Shown here piece after piece: positions 1-7,026 of a stretch of DNA of 10,114 nucleotides. This DNA comes from Saprospiraceae bacterium (GTDB taxonomy: Bacteria > Bacteroidota > Bacteroidia > Chitinophagales > Saprospiraceae). Under the pieces are notes generated by a model. The model was not told the origin of the DNA, made no database searches, and worked only from the letters and a program-made list of their open reading frames with translations. Made by a program: the position numbers and the translations under genes. Where the stretch lies: contig JAJCYJ010000914.1 of NCBI GenBank assembly GCA_029262975.1, forward strand, positions 1 through 10,114, in the 5' to 3' direction. Positions within the stretch are counted from its first letter, which is position 1; every line of letters starts with the position of its first letter.

Positions 1-944
1 TTCCATCCGAGTAAAGAAATGAAATTTAAAAGAGCTTCGGGCAAAAAACCTACTTCTCTAAAACCCAAAAATATTTCGTCTGAATCCGGGTCATTCCACT
101 CGAGCGGAAATACTGGAAATCCGAATTTTGCGCCGTCGCGTTTACTGAGTTTGCCTTTTCCTGAAGGTTTTAGAATCAGCGGGAGGTGAGAAAATTCAGG
201 TTGCAAGCTTTCCCAACCAAAAGACCTGTAAAGCAATACATGATGTGCGGTGCTGGACAGCCACTCTTCACCGCGAATAACATGAGAGATTTCCATCAAC
301 CTGTCGTCAACTATATTAGCCAGATGGTATGTGGGCAAACCATCGGCCTTGAGAATAACTTTATCATCTAATTCTGAACTATCAAATGAAACAGACCCTC
401 TAATCCTGTCAGTGAATGTGATAACTTCATTGACTGGAACTTTCATTCTAACGGTGACATTTTCACCATTTTGAAGGAAACTATTCGTTTCATCTTTAGT
501 CAAGGTGAGACTATTCTTCATGGTTAATCTGACCCGTTGATCATATTTAGGAGTATGTATGCCGTTAAGTTTCTCTCTATCACGCATCATTTCAAGATCC
601 TCCGGAGTATCAAATGCGTAATATGCATGTCCGGTTTGAATTAATTGGTCTACATGTTTTTTATAGATATCACGTCTTTCAGATTGACGGTAAGGGCCAA
701 AAGCTGAATCTGTCAGTACACTTTCGTCAGGAGTCAATCCCAACCATTCCAAAGAGTCAAGAATATATTTTTCTGCTCCGGCTACATAGCGATTTTGATC
801 AGTATCTTCAATACGCAAAATGAACACTCCTCCGTGCTTTCTGGCAAATAAATAATTATAGAGGGCTGTTCTTACACCTCCGATGTGAAGTGGACCTGTA
901 GGACTTGGTGCAAATCTTACTCTTACGGCCTTATTTATACTCAT
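1..944 (-). CDS. gltX: Glutamyl-tRNA synthetase, N-terminal 314 codons (3' end cut by window)
   Basis: Class I aminoacyl-tRNA synthetase that charges tRNA-Glu with glutamate in the cytoplasm. Reading the minus strand from the ATG at 944-942 gives MSINKAVRVRFAPSPTGPLH and stays open to the window edge. The ATP-binding HIGH-type motif is HIGG at residues 20-23, within the family hallmark RFAPSPTGPLHIGG. IEDTD follows at about 45-49, the tRNA-binding connective region contains YHLANIVDD (206-214) and IRGEEWLSS (223-231), and the KMSKS-type loop is KLSKR at 265-269, followed by DGA. Family members are about 500 residues, so roughly the last 190 codons, including most of the anticodon-binding domain, lie outside the window. 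It is divergent from the deacetylase gene, and a TACATTTG -7 element sits just upstream. No internal stop or frameshift is seen. Identity is secure; only the missing 3' end is unseen. Confidence 0.97.
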   Translation of the reverse strand, partial: MSINKAVRVRFAPSPTGPLHIGGVRTALYNYLFARKHGGVFILRIEDTDQNRYVAGAEKYILDSLEWLGLTPDESVLTDSAFGPYRQSERRDIYKKHVDQLIQTGHAYYAFDTPEDLEMMRDREKLNGIHTPKYDQRVRLTMKNSLTLTKDETNSFLQNGENVTVRMKVPVNEVITFTDRIRGSVSFDSSELDDKVILKADGLPTYHLANIVDDRLMEISHVIRGEEWLSSTAHHVLLYRSFGWESLQPEFSHLPLILKPSGKGKLSKRDGAKFGFPVFPLEWNDPDSDEIFLGFREVGFLPEALLNFISLLGW

Positions 945-962
945 AATATTATGATTAAGCGG

Positions 963-970
963 CAAATGTA
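963..970 (-). promoter_or_regulatory. Possible -7 promoter element of gltX
   Basis: Read on the minus strand, this is TACATTTG, an exact match to the Bacteroidota -7 consensus TAnnTTTG. It lies 18 bases upstream of the gltX ATG, which would give a very short leader. The nearest upstream TTG (987-989, minus strand) is separated by 16 bases, slightly shorter than the usual spacing of about 19-21, so the -33 part is weak. Confidence 0.4.
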
Positions 971-1045
971 TAACACGTAAGTCTAGCAATGATTAAGTCT
1001 TTTTTATTTTATCTTTTATTTAGTTCATAACGTACCTTGGCGACA

Positions 1046-1630
1046 ATGCGTAAATATTTTGTCCGAGTCCCCAAATGGTCCAGATTTGTCTATTCAAAAG
1101 CCATCTGGTCCTATGAGAAAATTGACAAAGTAATTTGGACAATTGACGATGGCCCACATCCTGAGTCCACGCATGCCTGGTTGGAGTTTTTATTTGAGCA
1201 AAATCAGGAAGTTATTTTTTTTCTTACAGGATCTAATTGTGAAAAATATCCAAAACTGCTTGATGATATTAGGTTGGCCGGACATAATATAGGAAGTCAT
1301 GGGTTTGACCATCTTGATGGGTGGAAGACACCTACCGATAAATACATCAGTAATGTAAGAAGAGGTATGGATATTGTAAAATCTGACCTCTTCAGACCAC
1401 CATATGGCAGAATGACTCGATCACAATATGTATCACTTTCTAAAATTTCGACAATTATGATGTGGTCGGTCATGCCAGGGGATTTTGATACAACCCTTTC
1501 TGGAAAAACACTCTTGAAAAGGTCGGATACTATTCATCCGGGAGATGTCGTGGTGCTGCACGATAGTCCTCAGAGTTTTAAGAATGGTTCCCTCTTAATT
1601 AAGTCTGTCCTTTCCAGGTTAAAAAAGTAA
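1046..1630 (+). CDS. Polysaccharide deacetylase family protein (NodB domain)
   Basis: A 194-residue carbohydrate esterase family 4 protein, predicted to remove acetyl groups from N- or O-acetylated sugars using a divalent metal. The NodB motifs are all visible: TIDDGPHP (residues 32-39, catalytic base D34 and metal ligand D35), SHGFDH (84-89, metal ligands H85 and H89), RPPYGR (117-122), the W140...GDFD (145-148) segment and VVLHDS (169-174, catalytic H172). It is close to a bare catalytic domain with no signal peptide or transmembrane segment, so it is probably cytoplasmic or exported by an unseen route. The ATG at 1046 is preferred; an in-frame TTG at 1037 would add three residues, and neither has a clear ribosome binding site. 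It is divergent from gltX, and the 186-base gap downstream suggests it is transcribed alone. Family assignment is firm; the substrate cannot be told. Confidence 0.9.
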   Translation: MRKYFVRVPKWSRFVYSKAIWSYEKIDKVIWTIDDGPHPESTHAWLEFLFEQNQEVIFFLTGSNCEKYPKLLDDIRLAGHNIGSHGFDHLDGWKTPTDKYISNVRRGMDIVKSDLFRPPYGRMTRSQYVSLSKISTIMMWSVMPGDFDTTLSGKTLLKRSDTIHPGDVVVLHDSPQSFKNGSLLIKSVLSRLKK

Positions 1631-1732
1631 TTAGATGGAAGCACTTGTCGCTTTGGAGATGATAAGAAATAGTCTATTAAAGACTTATTGTTCGGTTGCT
1701 AAATCGCTTTCGTCGATAATAAATGGTGATTC

Positions 1733-1781
1733 ATATAGTACCGTGTGTAAGTAAGCTACTTTGTATTGCAAGGTACTATAT
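1733..1781. repeat. Perfect 10-bp inverted repeat in the padR promoter region
   Basis: ATATAGTACC at 1733-1742 and its exact reverse complement GGTACTATAT at 1772-1781, separated by 29 bases. The right arm falls between the predicted -33 and -7 elements of the padR promoter. PadR-family repressors commonly bind inverted repeats in their own promoters, so an autoregulatory operator is a reasonable inference. The wide spacing is unusual for one dimer and would suit two separate sites or DNA looping. Confidence 0.5.
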
Positions 1782-1796
1782 TAATTATTACATTTG
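1766..1796 (+). promoter_or_regulatory. Predicted Bacteroidota-type promoter for the padR operon
   Basis: TACATTTG at 1789-1796 matches the -7 consensus TAnnTTTG exactly, and ATTG with its TTG at 1766-1768 lies 20 bases upstream, a normal spacing for the -33 element of the Bacteroidota primary sigma factor. The predicted start of transcription would fall shortly before the ATG at 1817, giving a short leader. The right arm of the inverted repeat overlaps the spacer. Confidence 0.5.
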
Positions 1797-1816
1797 TGGT
1801 ATACAAATTGATCATT

Positions 1817-2212
1817 ATGACGATCGAAAATACTAAAGCACAAATGAGAAAAGGAATACTCGAACTATGCGTACTTTCTATAATCTCACAAGAAGAAGTT
1901 TATCCATCGGATATTCTAAATAAATTAAAGGAGGCTAAACTGATAGTAGTGGAAGGTACCATGTATCCTTTGCTTTCACGCCTCAAAAATGCTGAGCTTC
2001 TCAGTTATGAATGGAAAGAATCAAGTTCGGGTCCTCCGCGTAAGTATTACAGTCTTACTGATGAAGGTTCGATATTCTTAAAAGGCCTGAAAGATACGTG
2101 GCACGACCTGAATACAGCTGTATCCAAGACTACCACTGAACCGAAAACAACCGGGTCTGCAAGATCAAAATCCACTAAAACAACAAAATCTACAGCCTCC
2201 GGCTCAAAATAA
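1817..2212 (+). CDS. PadR family transcriptional regulator
   Basis: A 131-residue winged-helix DNA-binding protein. The PadR domain spans about residues 6-100: the opening KAQMRKGILELCVLSIIS, then EGTMYPLLSRLKNAELL (46-62, recognition helix and start of the wing) and GPPRKYYSLTDEG (72-84), all characteristic of the family. The C-terminal dimerisation helix is short, as in the small PadR subgroup. The last 30 residues or so are rich in Ser, Thr and Lys and look disordered. The ATG at 1817 is chosen because MTIENTKAQMRKG is the usual family N-terminus; an in-frame TTG at 1766 would add 17 residues overlapping the predicted promoter. It lies 40 bases upstream of the PspC gene, a pairing common in Bacteroidota, so it probably controls that operon and itself. 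The inducing signal is unknown. Confidence 0.93.
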   Translation: MTIENTKAQMRKGILELCVLSIISQEEVYPSDILNKLKEAKLIVVEGTMYPLLSRLKNAELLSYEWKESSSGPPRKYYSLTDEGSIFLKGLKDTWHDLNTAVSKTTTEPKTTGSARSKSTKTTKSTASGSK

Positions 2213-2252
2213 ATAAAACAAAGAGCTGGTTTAACTATCAAAATAACTTGTC

Positions 2253-2897
2253 ATGAATAAAATATTTAATATCAATCTTGGTGGCTATCCATTTACGATA
2301 GATGATGACGCTTATATAAAGCTTGATAAATATCTTACAACTATAAAGAGACATTTTTCTTCTTCTGAAGGATGCGAGGACATTATTTCTGACATTGAAA
2401 TAAGAATTGCTGAACTTTTTAATGAGCATCTGAAGGGACAACCAATAGTTGGTTTAAGAGAAGTGGATAAAGTTATTAGCGTTATGGGTACGCCTGAAGA
2501 ATTTGGAGCAACAACTGAAGAGAGTGCCTCTGAAAGTCATAAAGGACCAGAAGCCAAGGCTTATGGATTTAGTACTGGTAAGCGATTATTTCGTAACCCG
2601 GACGAAAAGATAATTGCCGGTGTATGTAGTGGATTATCCGCCTACTTTGGTATCGCAGAACCAGTATGGATCAGACTATTTTTCTTTCTTTTACTCTTTA
2701 CCGGGTTTTCTCCTATCATTTATCTTGTCCTATGGATCGCTATTCCGGAAGCTAAAACTTCAGGAGACAAGTTGGCCATGAAAGGCGAGAAGATTGACGT
2801 TACCAATATTGCCAGAAAGGTAGAAGAAGAAATCAATAATCTTGCCGATACGATTACAGAAATGACTAAGGAATTTAAGTCAAAAAAAAAAGTATAA
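2253..2897 (+). CDS. PspC domain protein, N-terminal part (split at A10 tract)
   Basis: Encodes 214 residues. The N-terminus (MNKIFNINLGGYPFTIDDDA, then about residues 20-90 with SDIEIRIAELF and VMGTPEEFGA) is the soluble region that precedes PspC in Bacteroidota proteins. The PspC domain is at about 110-167, with RNPDEKIIAGVCSGLSAYFG followed by one hydrophobic hairpin ending IYLVLWIAIPEA. A charged helix (about 170-205) leads into the stop at 2895-2897, directly after ten A residues. PspC domain proteins are inner-membrane factors linked to envelope stress. Proteins of this type usually continue into further membrane segments and a C-terminal domain, which here lie in the -1 frame from 2939 onward. 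So this is either the 5' half of a frameshifted gene or the zero-frame product of a slippage site. It probably shares a transcript with padR. Confidence 0.88.
   Translation: MNKIFNINLGGYPFTIDDDAYIKLDKYLTTIKRHFSSSEGCEDIISDIEIRIAELFNEHLKGQPIVGLREVDKVISVMGTPEEFGATTEESASESHKGPEAKAYGFSTGKRLFRNPDEKIIAGVCSGLSAYFGIAEPVWIRLFFFLLLFTGFSPIIYLVLWIAIPEAKTSGDKLAMKGEKIDVTNIARKVEEEINNLADTITEMTKEFKSKKKV
2882..2891 (+). repeat. Homopolymer run of ten A at the PspC frame break
   Basis: Ten consecutive A sit two codons before the stop of the upstream PspC frame. The downstream frame (-1) is open from 2879 across the tract and on to 3835. A shift of -1 here, or one extra A, would join both halves. Such tracts are prone to sequencing error, to replication slippage (phase variation) and to RNA polymerase or ribosome slippage. 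An AAGGA at 2868-2872 lies 9 bases upstream, resembling the stimulatory Shine-Dalgarno of known -1 shift sites, but could be chance. Confidence 0.8.
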
Positions 2898-2938
2898 CAC
2901 CTCAACCGAAGGAAAACACCAGGAATCTTTTTTCTAAA

Positions 2939-3835
2939 GTGATTAAGAATTTTGGAAGTTTCATTGCATCCGCAGTCAGTTTTGTAGTATACATAGTAAG
3001 TAGATTTGTTAAAGTAATAGCCCTGATTGTTATCGGGGCTATTGCCATTGGTGTAGGTGCCATGTTTGTGGCCGGACATCTTGGATTACCCTACCTTTCG
3101 ATGATTACCCCTGATCCTGCAATAAGCGGATATATCGGATTTTATGCGGGTATGATCGCGCTCGCCATCATTCCACTTATTTTGTTAATAAAGACAACTA
3201 TAAACATAATATGGGGATACAGATCCACTTGGCGCTTCAGACAAGCGATGACAGGTGTCTGGATAGTCTCCTTTATGATTTTTTTAATGACCATAGTTTT
3301 TACAGCCCGCAATTTTGTCTATGAGACATCACTTACAGAGTTAGTTTCGGAAGATGTTATCAATGCGGAGCAACCATTGCGCATTGATATAGACAATTCT
3401 TCATCTTATGATGATACGAGAATACGCTTTGGTCCTTCTTATTTAAGTCACGGAACATTTTATAATAAGGAAGGAATCGCTGTACATTTTATCCCTTCGA
3501 CTGATGATAAATTAAAAATTTCCAAGACATTGATAAGCAAGGGGATGAATCATCGATGTGCTATGCGCAACATGAATTATCCTTCACACAAAATCTCTTA
3601 TCAAGACAATCGATTGTCTATGGATGGATATTATGAATTAAGTAATAATGATAAATTCAGAGCACAGAGATACAGATATGAAGTTTCCATTCCGATTGGT
3701 ACAGTCATGTCGATTAATGAATCATCTGACATATTCAGACACAAGGAATTACGATACAGTGATAATATCAAGGATCAACTCTGGGTTATGACAAATGATG
3801 GATTAGTGAATTCTCAGAGCAGTCAACCTTCTTAA
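2939..3835 (+). CDS. C-terminal part of PspC protein (separate frame)
   Basis: Encodes 298 residues from a GTG at 2939, but that start has no visible ribosome binding site and the frame is open upstream to 2879, through the A10 tract. Three membrane segments are predicted at about residues 24-46, 64-84 and 105-123, followed by an extracytoplasmic domain (about 124-298). The C-terminal stretch (RLSMDGYYEL, KFRAQRYRYEVSIPIGTV, LWVMTNDGLVN) matches in pattern the tail that normally follows the membrane region in full-length Bacteroidota PspC proteins. The natural reading is therefore that this is the second half of the same protein rather than an independent gene. Joined to the upstream part it would make about 525 residues, close to what I recall for the family. 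Ten bases separate its stop from the next gene. Function of the C-terminal domain is unknown. Confidence 0.82.
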   Translation: MIKNFGSFIASAVSFVVYIVSRFVKVIALIVIGAIAIGVGAMFVAGHLGLPYLSMITPDPAISGYIGFYAGMIALAIIPLILLIKTTINIIWGYRSTWRFRQAMTGVWIVSFMIFLMTIVFTARNFVYETSLTELVSEDVINAEQPLRIDIDNSSSYDDTRIRFGPSYLSHGTFYNKEGIAVHFIPSTDDKLKISKTLISKGMNHRCAMRNMNYPSHKISYQDNRLSMDGYYELSNNDKFRAQRYRYEVSIPIGTVMSINESSDIFRHKELRYSDNIKDQLWVMTNDGLVNSQSSQPS

Positions 3836-3845
3836 TAAATACGAT

Positions 3846-4367
3846 ATGATATTGATAAACAGAATTATTATATGTGTTGCATTTTGCTTTGTAACCTGTG
3901 TTAATAACCTGTCCGCTCAATCTAACTTTATTCCTCCTGCAACTTCTGATTTAATCAATGAGATAAATAGATTGGACAGTATCCTGTTTGAAACTGCATT
4001 TATAACATGTGATATGCAAATTTTAAAGGATCTCCTGGCCCCGGATCTGGAATTTTACCATGACAAATGGGGCATTATAGCGACATCTTCTGAGCAATTT
4101 TTAGAGTCGATCAATGAGACCTGTGAAAGTCAGCGAAAGGGATTAAGCAATAAAGCAAAAAGAGAGATTATAAAATCTTCAATTGAAGTATTTCCTCTTT
4201 CCAATTATGGAGCCATTCATAGAGGTGACCATATTTTCTTCCAAGAGAAAAAAGGAAAGTTTGAATTTACTGAATCGGGCAAGTTTACGCACCTCTGGAA
4301 TAAGACGGATGATGGTTGGAAATTAACCAGAATATTGAGTTATGATCATAAGCCTACCAGGCAGTGA
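3846..4367 (+). CDS. Secreted NTF2-like (DUF4440) protein
   Basis: A 173-residue protein with an N-terminal signal peptide: a hydrophobic stretch at about residues 7-19 and a likely signal peptidase I site after LSA (residue 24), so it is probably periplasmic. The rest fits the DUF4440/NTF2-like cone fold: a helix containing LDSILFETAFITCD, then LLAPDLEFYHDKWG (about 63-76), SNYGAIHRGDHIFF and, near the end, FTHLWNKTDDGWKLTRILSYDH, all conserved in pattern in Bacteroidota homologues. The fold can bind small ligands or act as an enzyme, and the family members have no common reaction, so no function is assigned. It starts 10 bases after the PspC C-terminal frame, suggesting it is the last gene of the padR-pspC operon; 59 bases separate it from xerD. 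Confidence 0.82.
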   Translation: MILINRIIICVAFCFVTCVNNLSAQSNFIPPATSDLINEINRLDSILFETAFITCDMQILKDLLAPDLEFYHDKWGIIATSSEQFLESINETCESQRKGLSNKAKREIIKSSIEVFPLSNYGAIHRGDHIFFQEKKGKFEFTESGKFTHLWNKTDDGWKLTRILSYDHKPTRQ

Positions 4368-4426
4368 TCGGAGTCGCCATGCAATCATGTAGATAATATA
4401 ATACACCTCTGATCTGTTATACCTTC

Positions 4427-5335
4427 ATGTCGTGGAAGGTCTATACAAATGGTTTTACGGATTACCTGATGCTTGAAAAGGCACTTTCCCCCAATAGCAT
4501 CGATGCTTATGAGGATGATGTACTCAAATTACAAAAGTGGGCAGAAGAGTTCCGACCGGGCAAATCACCCATGGTTATTGAATACAATGACCTGGCAGAA
4601 TTTGTCATGTGGATCAACAAAATTGGTCTTGGCCCAAATAGTCAGGCGCGGATCATAAGTGGCATCAGGGCATTTTACAAATATCTAAACATGGAGGATC
4701 TCATGAGTAATGATCCTTCAGAGTTACTTGAAGGCCCGAGGTTAAGAAAGAAAATTCCGGACGTATTGTCTCAGGAAGAAATTTCTAAAGCTATCGAATC
4801 TGTAGATTTGAGTCTTCCGCAAGGTCATCGAAACAGAGCTATCCTGGAGACCTTATACGCTTGTGGTTTAAGGGTTTCAGAACTAGTTAATTTAAGTTTA
4901 AACCAGTATTATCCTGATCTGAACCTGATACGAGTGATCGGCAAGAATGACAAAGAACGGCTCATTCCGATCGGTGAGAATGCCATTAAATTTCTCAATT
5001 TTTATATTCAAAATGATCGAAATCAACTGCCTAAAATAGTAGCAGGAAATGAGGACGTGATATTTCTGAATCGACGAGGTAAAAAATTATCTCGTGTCAT
5101 GATCTTCATGATTATTAAAGATGTGATCCATAAGGCAGGAATTAATAAGAGCGTCAGCCCACATACGTTTCGACATTCATTTGCTACTCATCTGGTAGAA
5201 GGTGGAGCTGACCTGAAAGCAGTACAAGATATGTTAGGTCATGAATCAATTACTACCACAGAAATATATACACATCTCGATACGCAGTATCTTCGCGACA
5301 CTATTTTAAACTTTCATCCTCGAAATAAGAAGTGA
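4427..5335 (+). CDS. xerD: Site-specific tyrosine recombinase XerD
   Basis: A 302-residue tyrosine recombinase of normal XerD length. With its partner XerC it would resolve chromosome dimers at dif, near the terminus, coordinated by FtsK. The N-terminal SAM-like domain covers about residues 6-95 (YLMLEKALSPNSIDAYEDDV) and the catalytic domain about 110-295. All six catalytic positions are present: R149 (in ACGLRVSEL), K173, H246 and R249 (SPHTFRHSFATHL), H272 (MLGHESITTTEIYTH) and the nucleophile Y281. In many Bacteroidota one Xer protein is annotated as XerD and another as XerC, so the exact letter is by resemblance. No flanking mobile-element signs occur; it heads a set of envelope genes, and its stop overlaps the start of the next gene by four bases (GTGA). 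Confidence 0.93.
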   Translation: MSWKVYTNGFTDYLMLEKALSPNSIDAYEDDVLKLQKWAEEFRPGKSPMVIEYNDLAEFVMWINKIGLGPNSQARIISGIRAFYKYLNMEDLMSNDPSELLEGPRLRKKIPDVLSQEEISKAIESVDLSLPQGHRNRAILETLYACGLRVSELVNLSLNQYYPDLNLIRVIGKNDKERLIPIGENAIKFLNFYIQNDRNQLPKIVAGNEDVIFLNRRGKKLSRVMIFMIIKDVIHKAGINKSVSPHTFRHSFATHLVEGGADLKAVQDMLGHESITTTEIYTHLDTQYLRDTILNFHPRNKK

Positions 5336-7005
5336 AGCAATTTTTAAACGTTATACCGACTGTGCTGTTCATCAGCATTTTAATTTCTTTGTCCTCATGT
5401 TATAATCAGCTTGCATTAACAGGAGGGCCAAGAGATGAAGTGCCTCCCCAATTGGACACAGCAAACTCAATTAGCAACAATCTCATTCAGTTTGTAAAAC
5501 AAGATATCTTTTTACAGTTTGATGAATATGTGGACTTGAGAGATGCAAATAAGCAGATTGTAATCAGTCCACCCCTTGATTTTCCACCACAGGTATCAAG
5601 CAGGCTGAAAAAAGTAAAATTTGTATTTCACGAAAATGAAGTTCTAAAAGAAAATGCTACATACGTCATCAATTTTGGAAAGTCTATTAGGGATTTTACA
5701 GAGGGCAATGAATTATTGAACTTCACATATGTGTTTTCAACCGGTGACTATATTGATTCCCTTAGTCTGTCAGGTACAGTAACAGATGCAAAAACTGGAA
5801 AGCCGAAAGAGGATGCACTTGTCTTGCTTTATATAGATAATCAGGATTCAATCGTCTTCAAAGAGCGACCATTCTACTTTGCCAGAACAGATAAATCAGG
5901 GATTTTTCAAGTGAATAATCTTCGTTCAGATTCTTTCAAAGTTGTAACGATGAACGATCAAAATCTCAACTACTTATATGATCCGGCTACCGATGAAATA
6001 GGGTTTCTGGATTCTCTGGCTGTGGTCAACGATTCTTCCAAGATTAACCTGCTTCTTGAAATTTTCAAAGAGGAAACTAAACCGCGATACAAGAGTTACG
6101 AAATTGCCGCCCAGGGAAAAGCCCGTATTGATTTTGAAGGCAGCACACACAATGAAGCTATCAAAGTTCTGGACTCATTGGATCACTATATTACGTATAC
6201 CGAAAATGATCAATTTTTAACATTATGGTACACACCACGCCAATCGAAAAGTATACGATATGAAGTCTCCAGGGGTGATCAATTAGATACCATACAAGCA
6301 AGGATTAATACGAGAACGGTAGATACCCTTGATGGAAGAACCGTTATCAATAAGTTTAATTTTGATCCAAAAATAGGACTGCATCCAAAGCTTCCGTTAA
6401 TCCTGTCTTTTGATCGTCCTGTACAGACTATGAACTGGGAGTTGATTTATTTCGTTGATACACTTGATCGTGACACGCTTCAACTCAATCTTGATAGTGT
6501 ACAGACAGACTACCCGACTATCGCTGCTACCATTTCTCACAACTGGCCACAAGAACGTGTACTCCAATGTACTTTTCTTCCGGGTTCGCTCAATGATTTC
6601 TTTGGTATGTCTAACGATACGATCATCAAGTGGGTACGGATAGCCCAAGAAGTTGATTTTGGTACAATCAAGCTTAAGCCTGTTGGATTTGATACTTTAC
6701 AATATGTATTTGAGCTATTAAAAGACGAAAAGGTGATACAACGTCAGCTTTATAACCCAGGACAAGAAGAATTAATCTTCAGACGATTAGTCCCTGCTGC
6801 CTATACGCTGAAGATCATCGAGGACAAACTTCCGAATGGAAAATGGGATCCGGGGAATTACCTTGAAAAGAGACAATCAGAAAGGATTTACCAGTTACCT
6901 TTGAGTGAATTAAGGGCTAATTGGATAATGGAAGAAGAGATCAACCTGAGTGAGATCATTTCGCGGGCAAAGTTTTCTCCCGATAAAGAAGAAACTTTGA
7001 GATAA
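5332..7005 (+). CDS. Ig-like (Big_5/SbsA-like) domain lipoprotein of unknown function
   Basis: A 557-residue predicted lipoprotein. The signal peptide ends in the lipobox LSSC (residues 20-23, lipidated C23). The next segment, QLALTGGPRDEVPPQL, and then DIFLQFDEYVDL (59-69), IVISPPLDFPP (76-86) and TYVINFGKSIRDFTEGNELL (110-129) are the hallmark of the bacterial Ig-like/SbsA-like family common in Bacteroidota. A carboxypeptidase-regulatory-type segment follows (SGTVTDAKTGKPKEDALVLLY, about 147-167); the remaining 390 residues are beta-rich with no recognised domain. The residues after C23 (YNQ) are not an acidic surface-export signal, so a periplasmic-facing anchor is more likely. The GTG start overlaps the xerD stop, implying translational coupling, and lptB follows 21 bases after the stop. 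No biochemical role is known to me. Confidence 0.88.
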   Translation: MKQFLNVIPTVLFISILISLSSCYNQLALTGGPRDEVPPQLDTANSISNNLIQFVKQDIFLQFDEYVDLRDANKQIVISPPLDFPPQVSSRLKKVKFVFHENEVLKENATYVINFGKSIRDFTEGNELLNFTYVFSTGDYIDSLSLSGTVTDAKTGKPKEDALVLLYIDNQDSIVFKERPFYFARTDKSGIFQVNNLRSDSFKVVTMNDQNLNYLYDPATDEIGFLDSLAVVNDSSKINLLLEIFKEETKPRYKSYEIAAQGKARIDFEGSTHNEAIKVLDSLDHYITYTENDQFLTLWYTPRQSKSIRYEVSRGDQLDTIQARINTRTVDTLDGRTVINKFNFDPKIGLHPKLPLILSFDRPVQTMNWELIYFVDTLDRDTLQLNLDSVQTDYPTIAATISHNWPQERVLQCTFLPGSLNDFFGMSNDTIIKWVRIAQEVDFGTIKLKPVGFDTLQYVFELLKDEKVIQRQLYNPGQEELIFRRLVPAAYTLKIIEDKLPNGKWDPGNYLEKRQSERIYQLPLSELRANWIMEEEINLSEIISRAKFSPDKEETLR

Positions 7006-7026
7006 AGATGAAGTCATATTTGTATT

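Noticed and set aside
186..823. Open frames on the plus strand across gltX (186-371, 614-823)
   Set aside because: They lie antisense to the well-supported gltX reading frame, have no recognisable domains and are chance openings.
1671..1685. Possible terminator hairpin after the deacetylase (AGTCT...AGACT)
   Set aside because: Only a five-pair AT-rich stem with no T run after it.
2720..3079. Minus-strand open frame of 119 codons across the PspC junction
   Set aside because: It is antisense to both PspC halves, which have clear domain content; its sequence shows no family pattern.
4427..5335. Tyrosine recombinase as an integrase marking a mobile element
   Set aside because: Length, motifs and context match housekeeping XerD; there are no flanking repeats, tRNA or phage genes.
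6397..6648. Open frames in other frames inside the Ig-like lipoprotein gene
   Set aside because: The lipoprotein frame is long, continuous and family-matched; these are shadows.
7016..7023. CATATTTG as an lptB-specific promoter
   Set aside because: One mismatch to TAnnTTTG, and the nearest TTTG is only 15 bases upstream; lptB is more likely read through from upstream genes.
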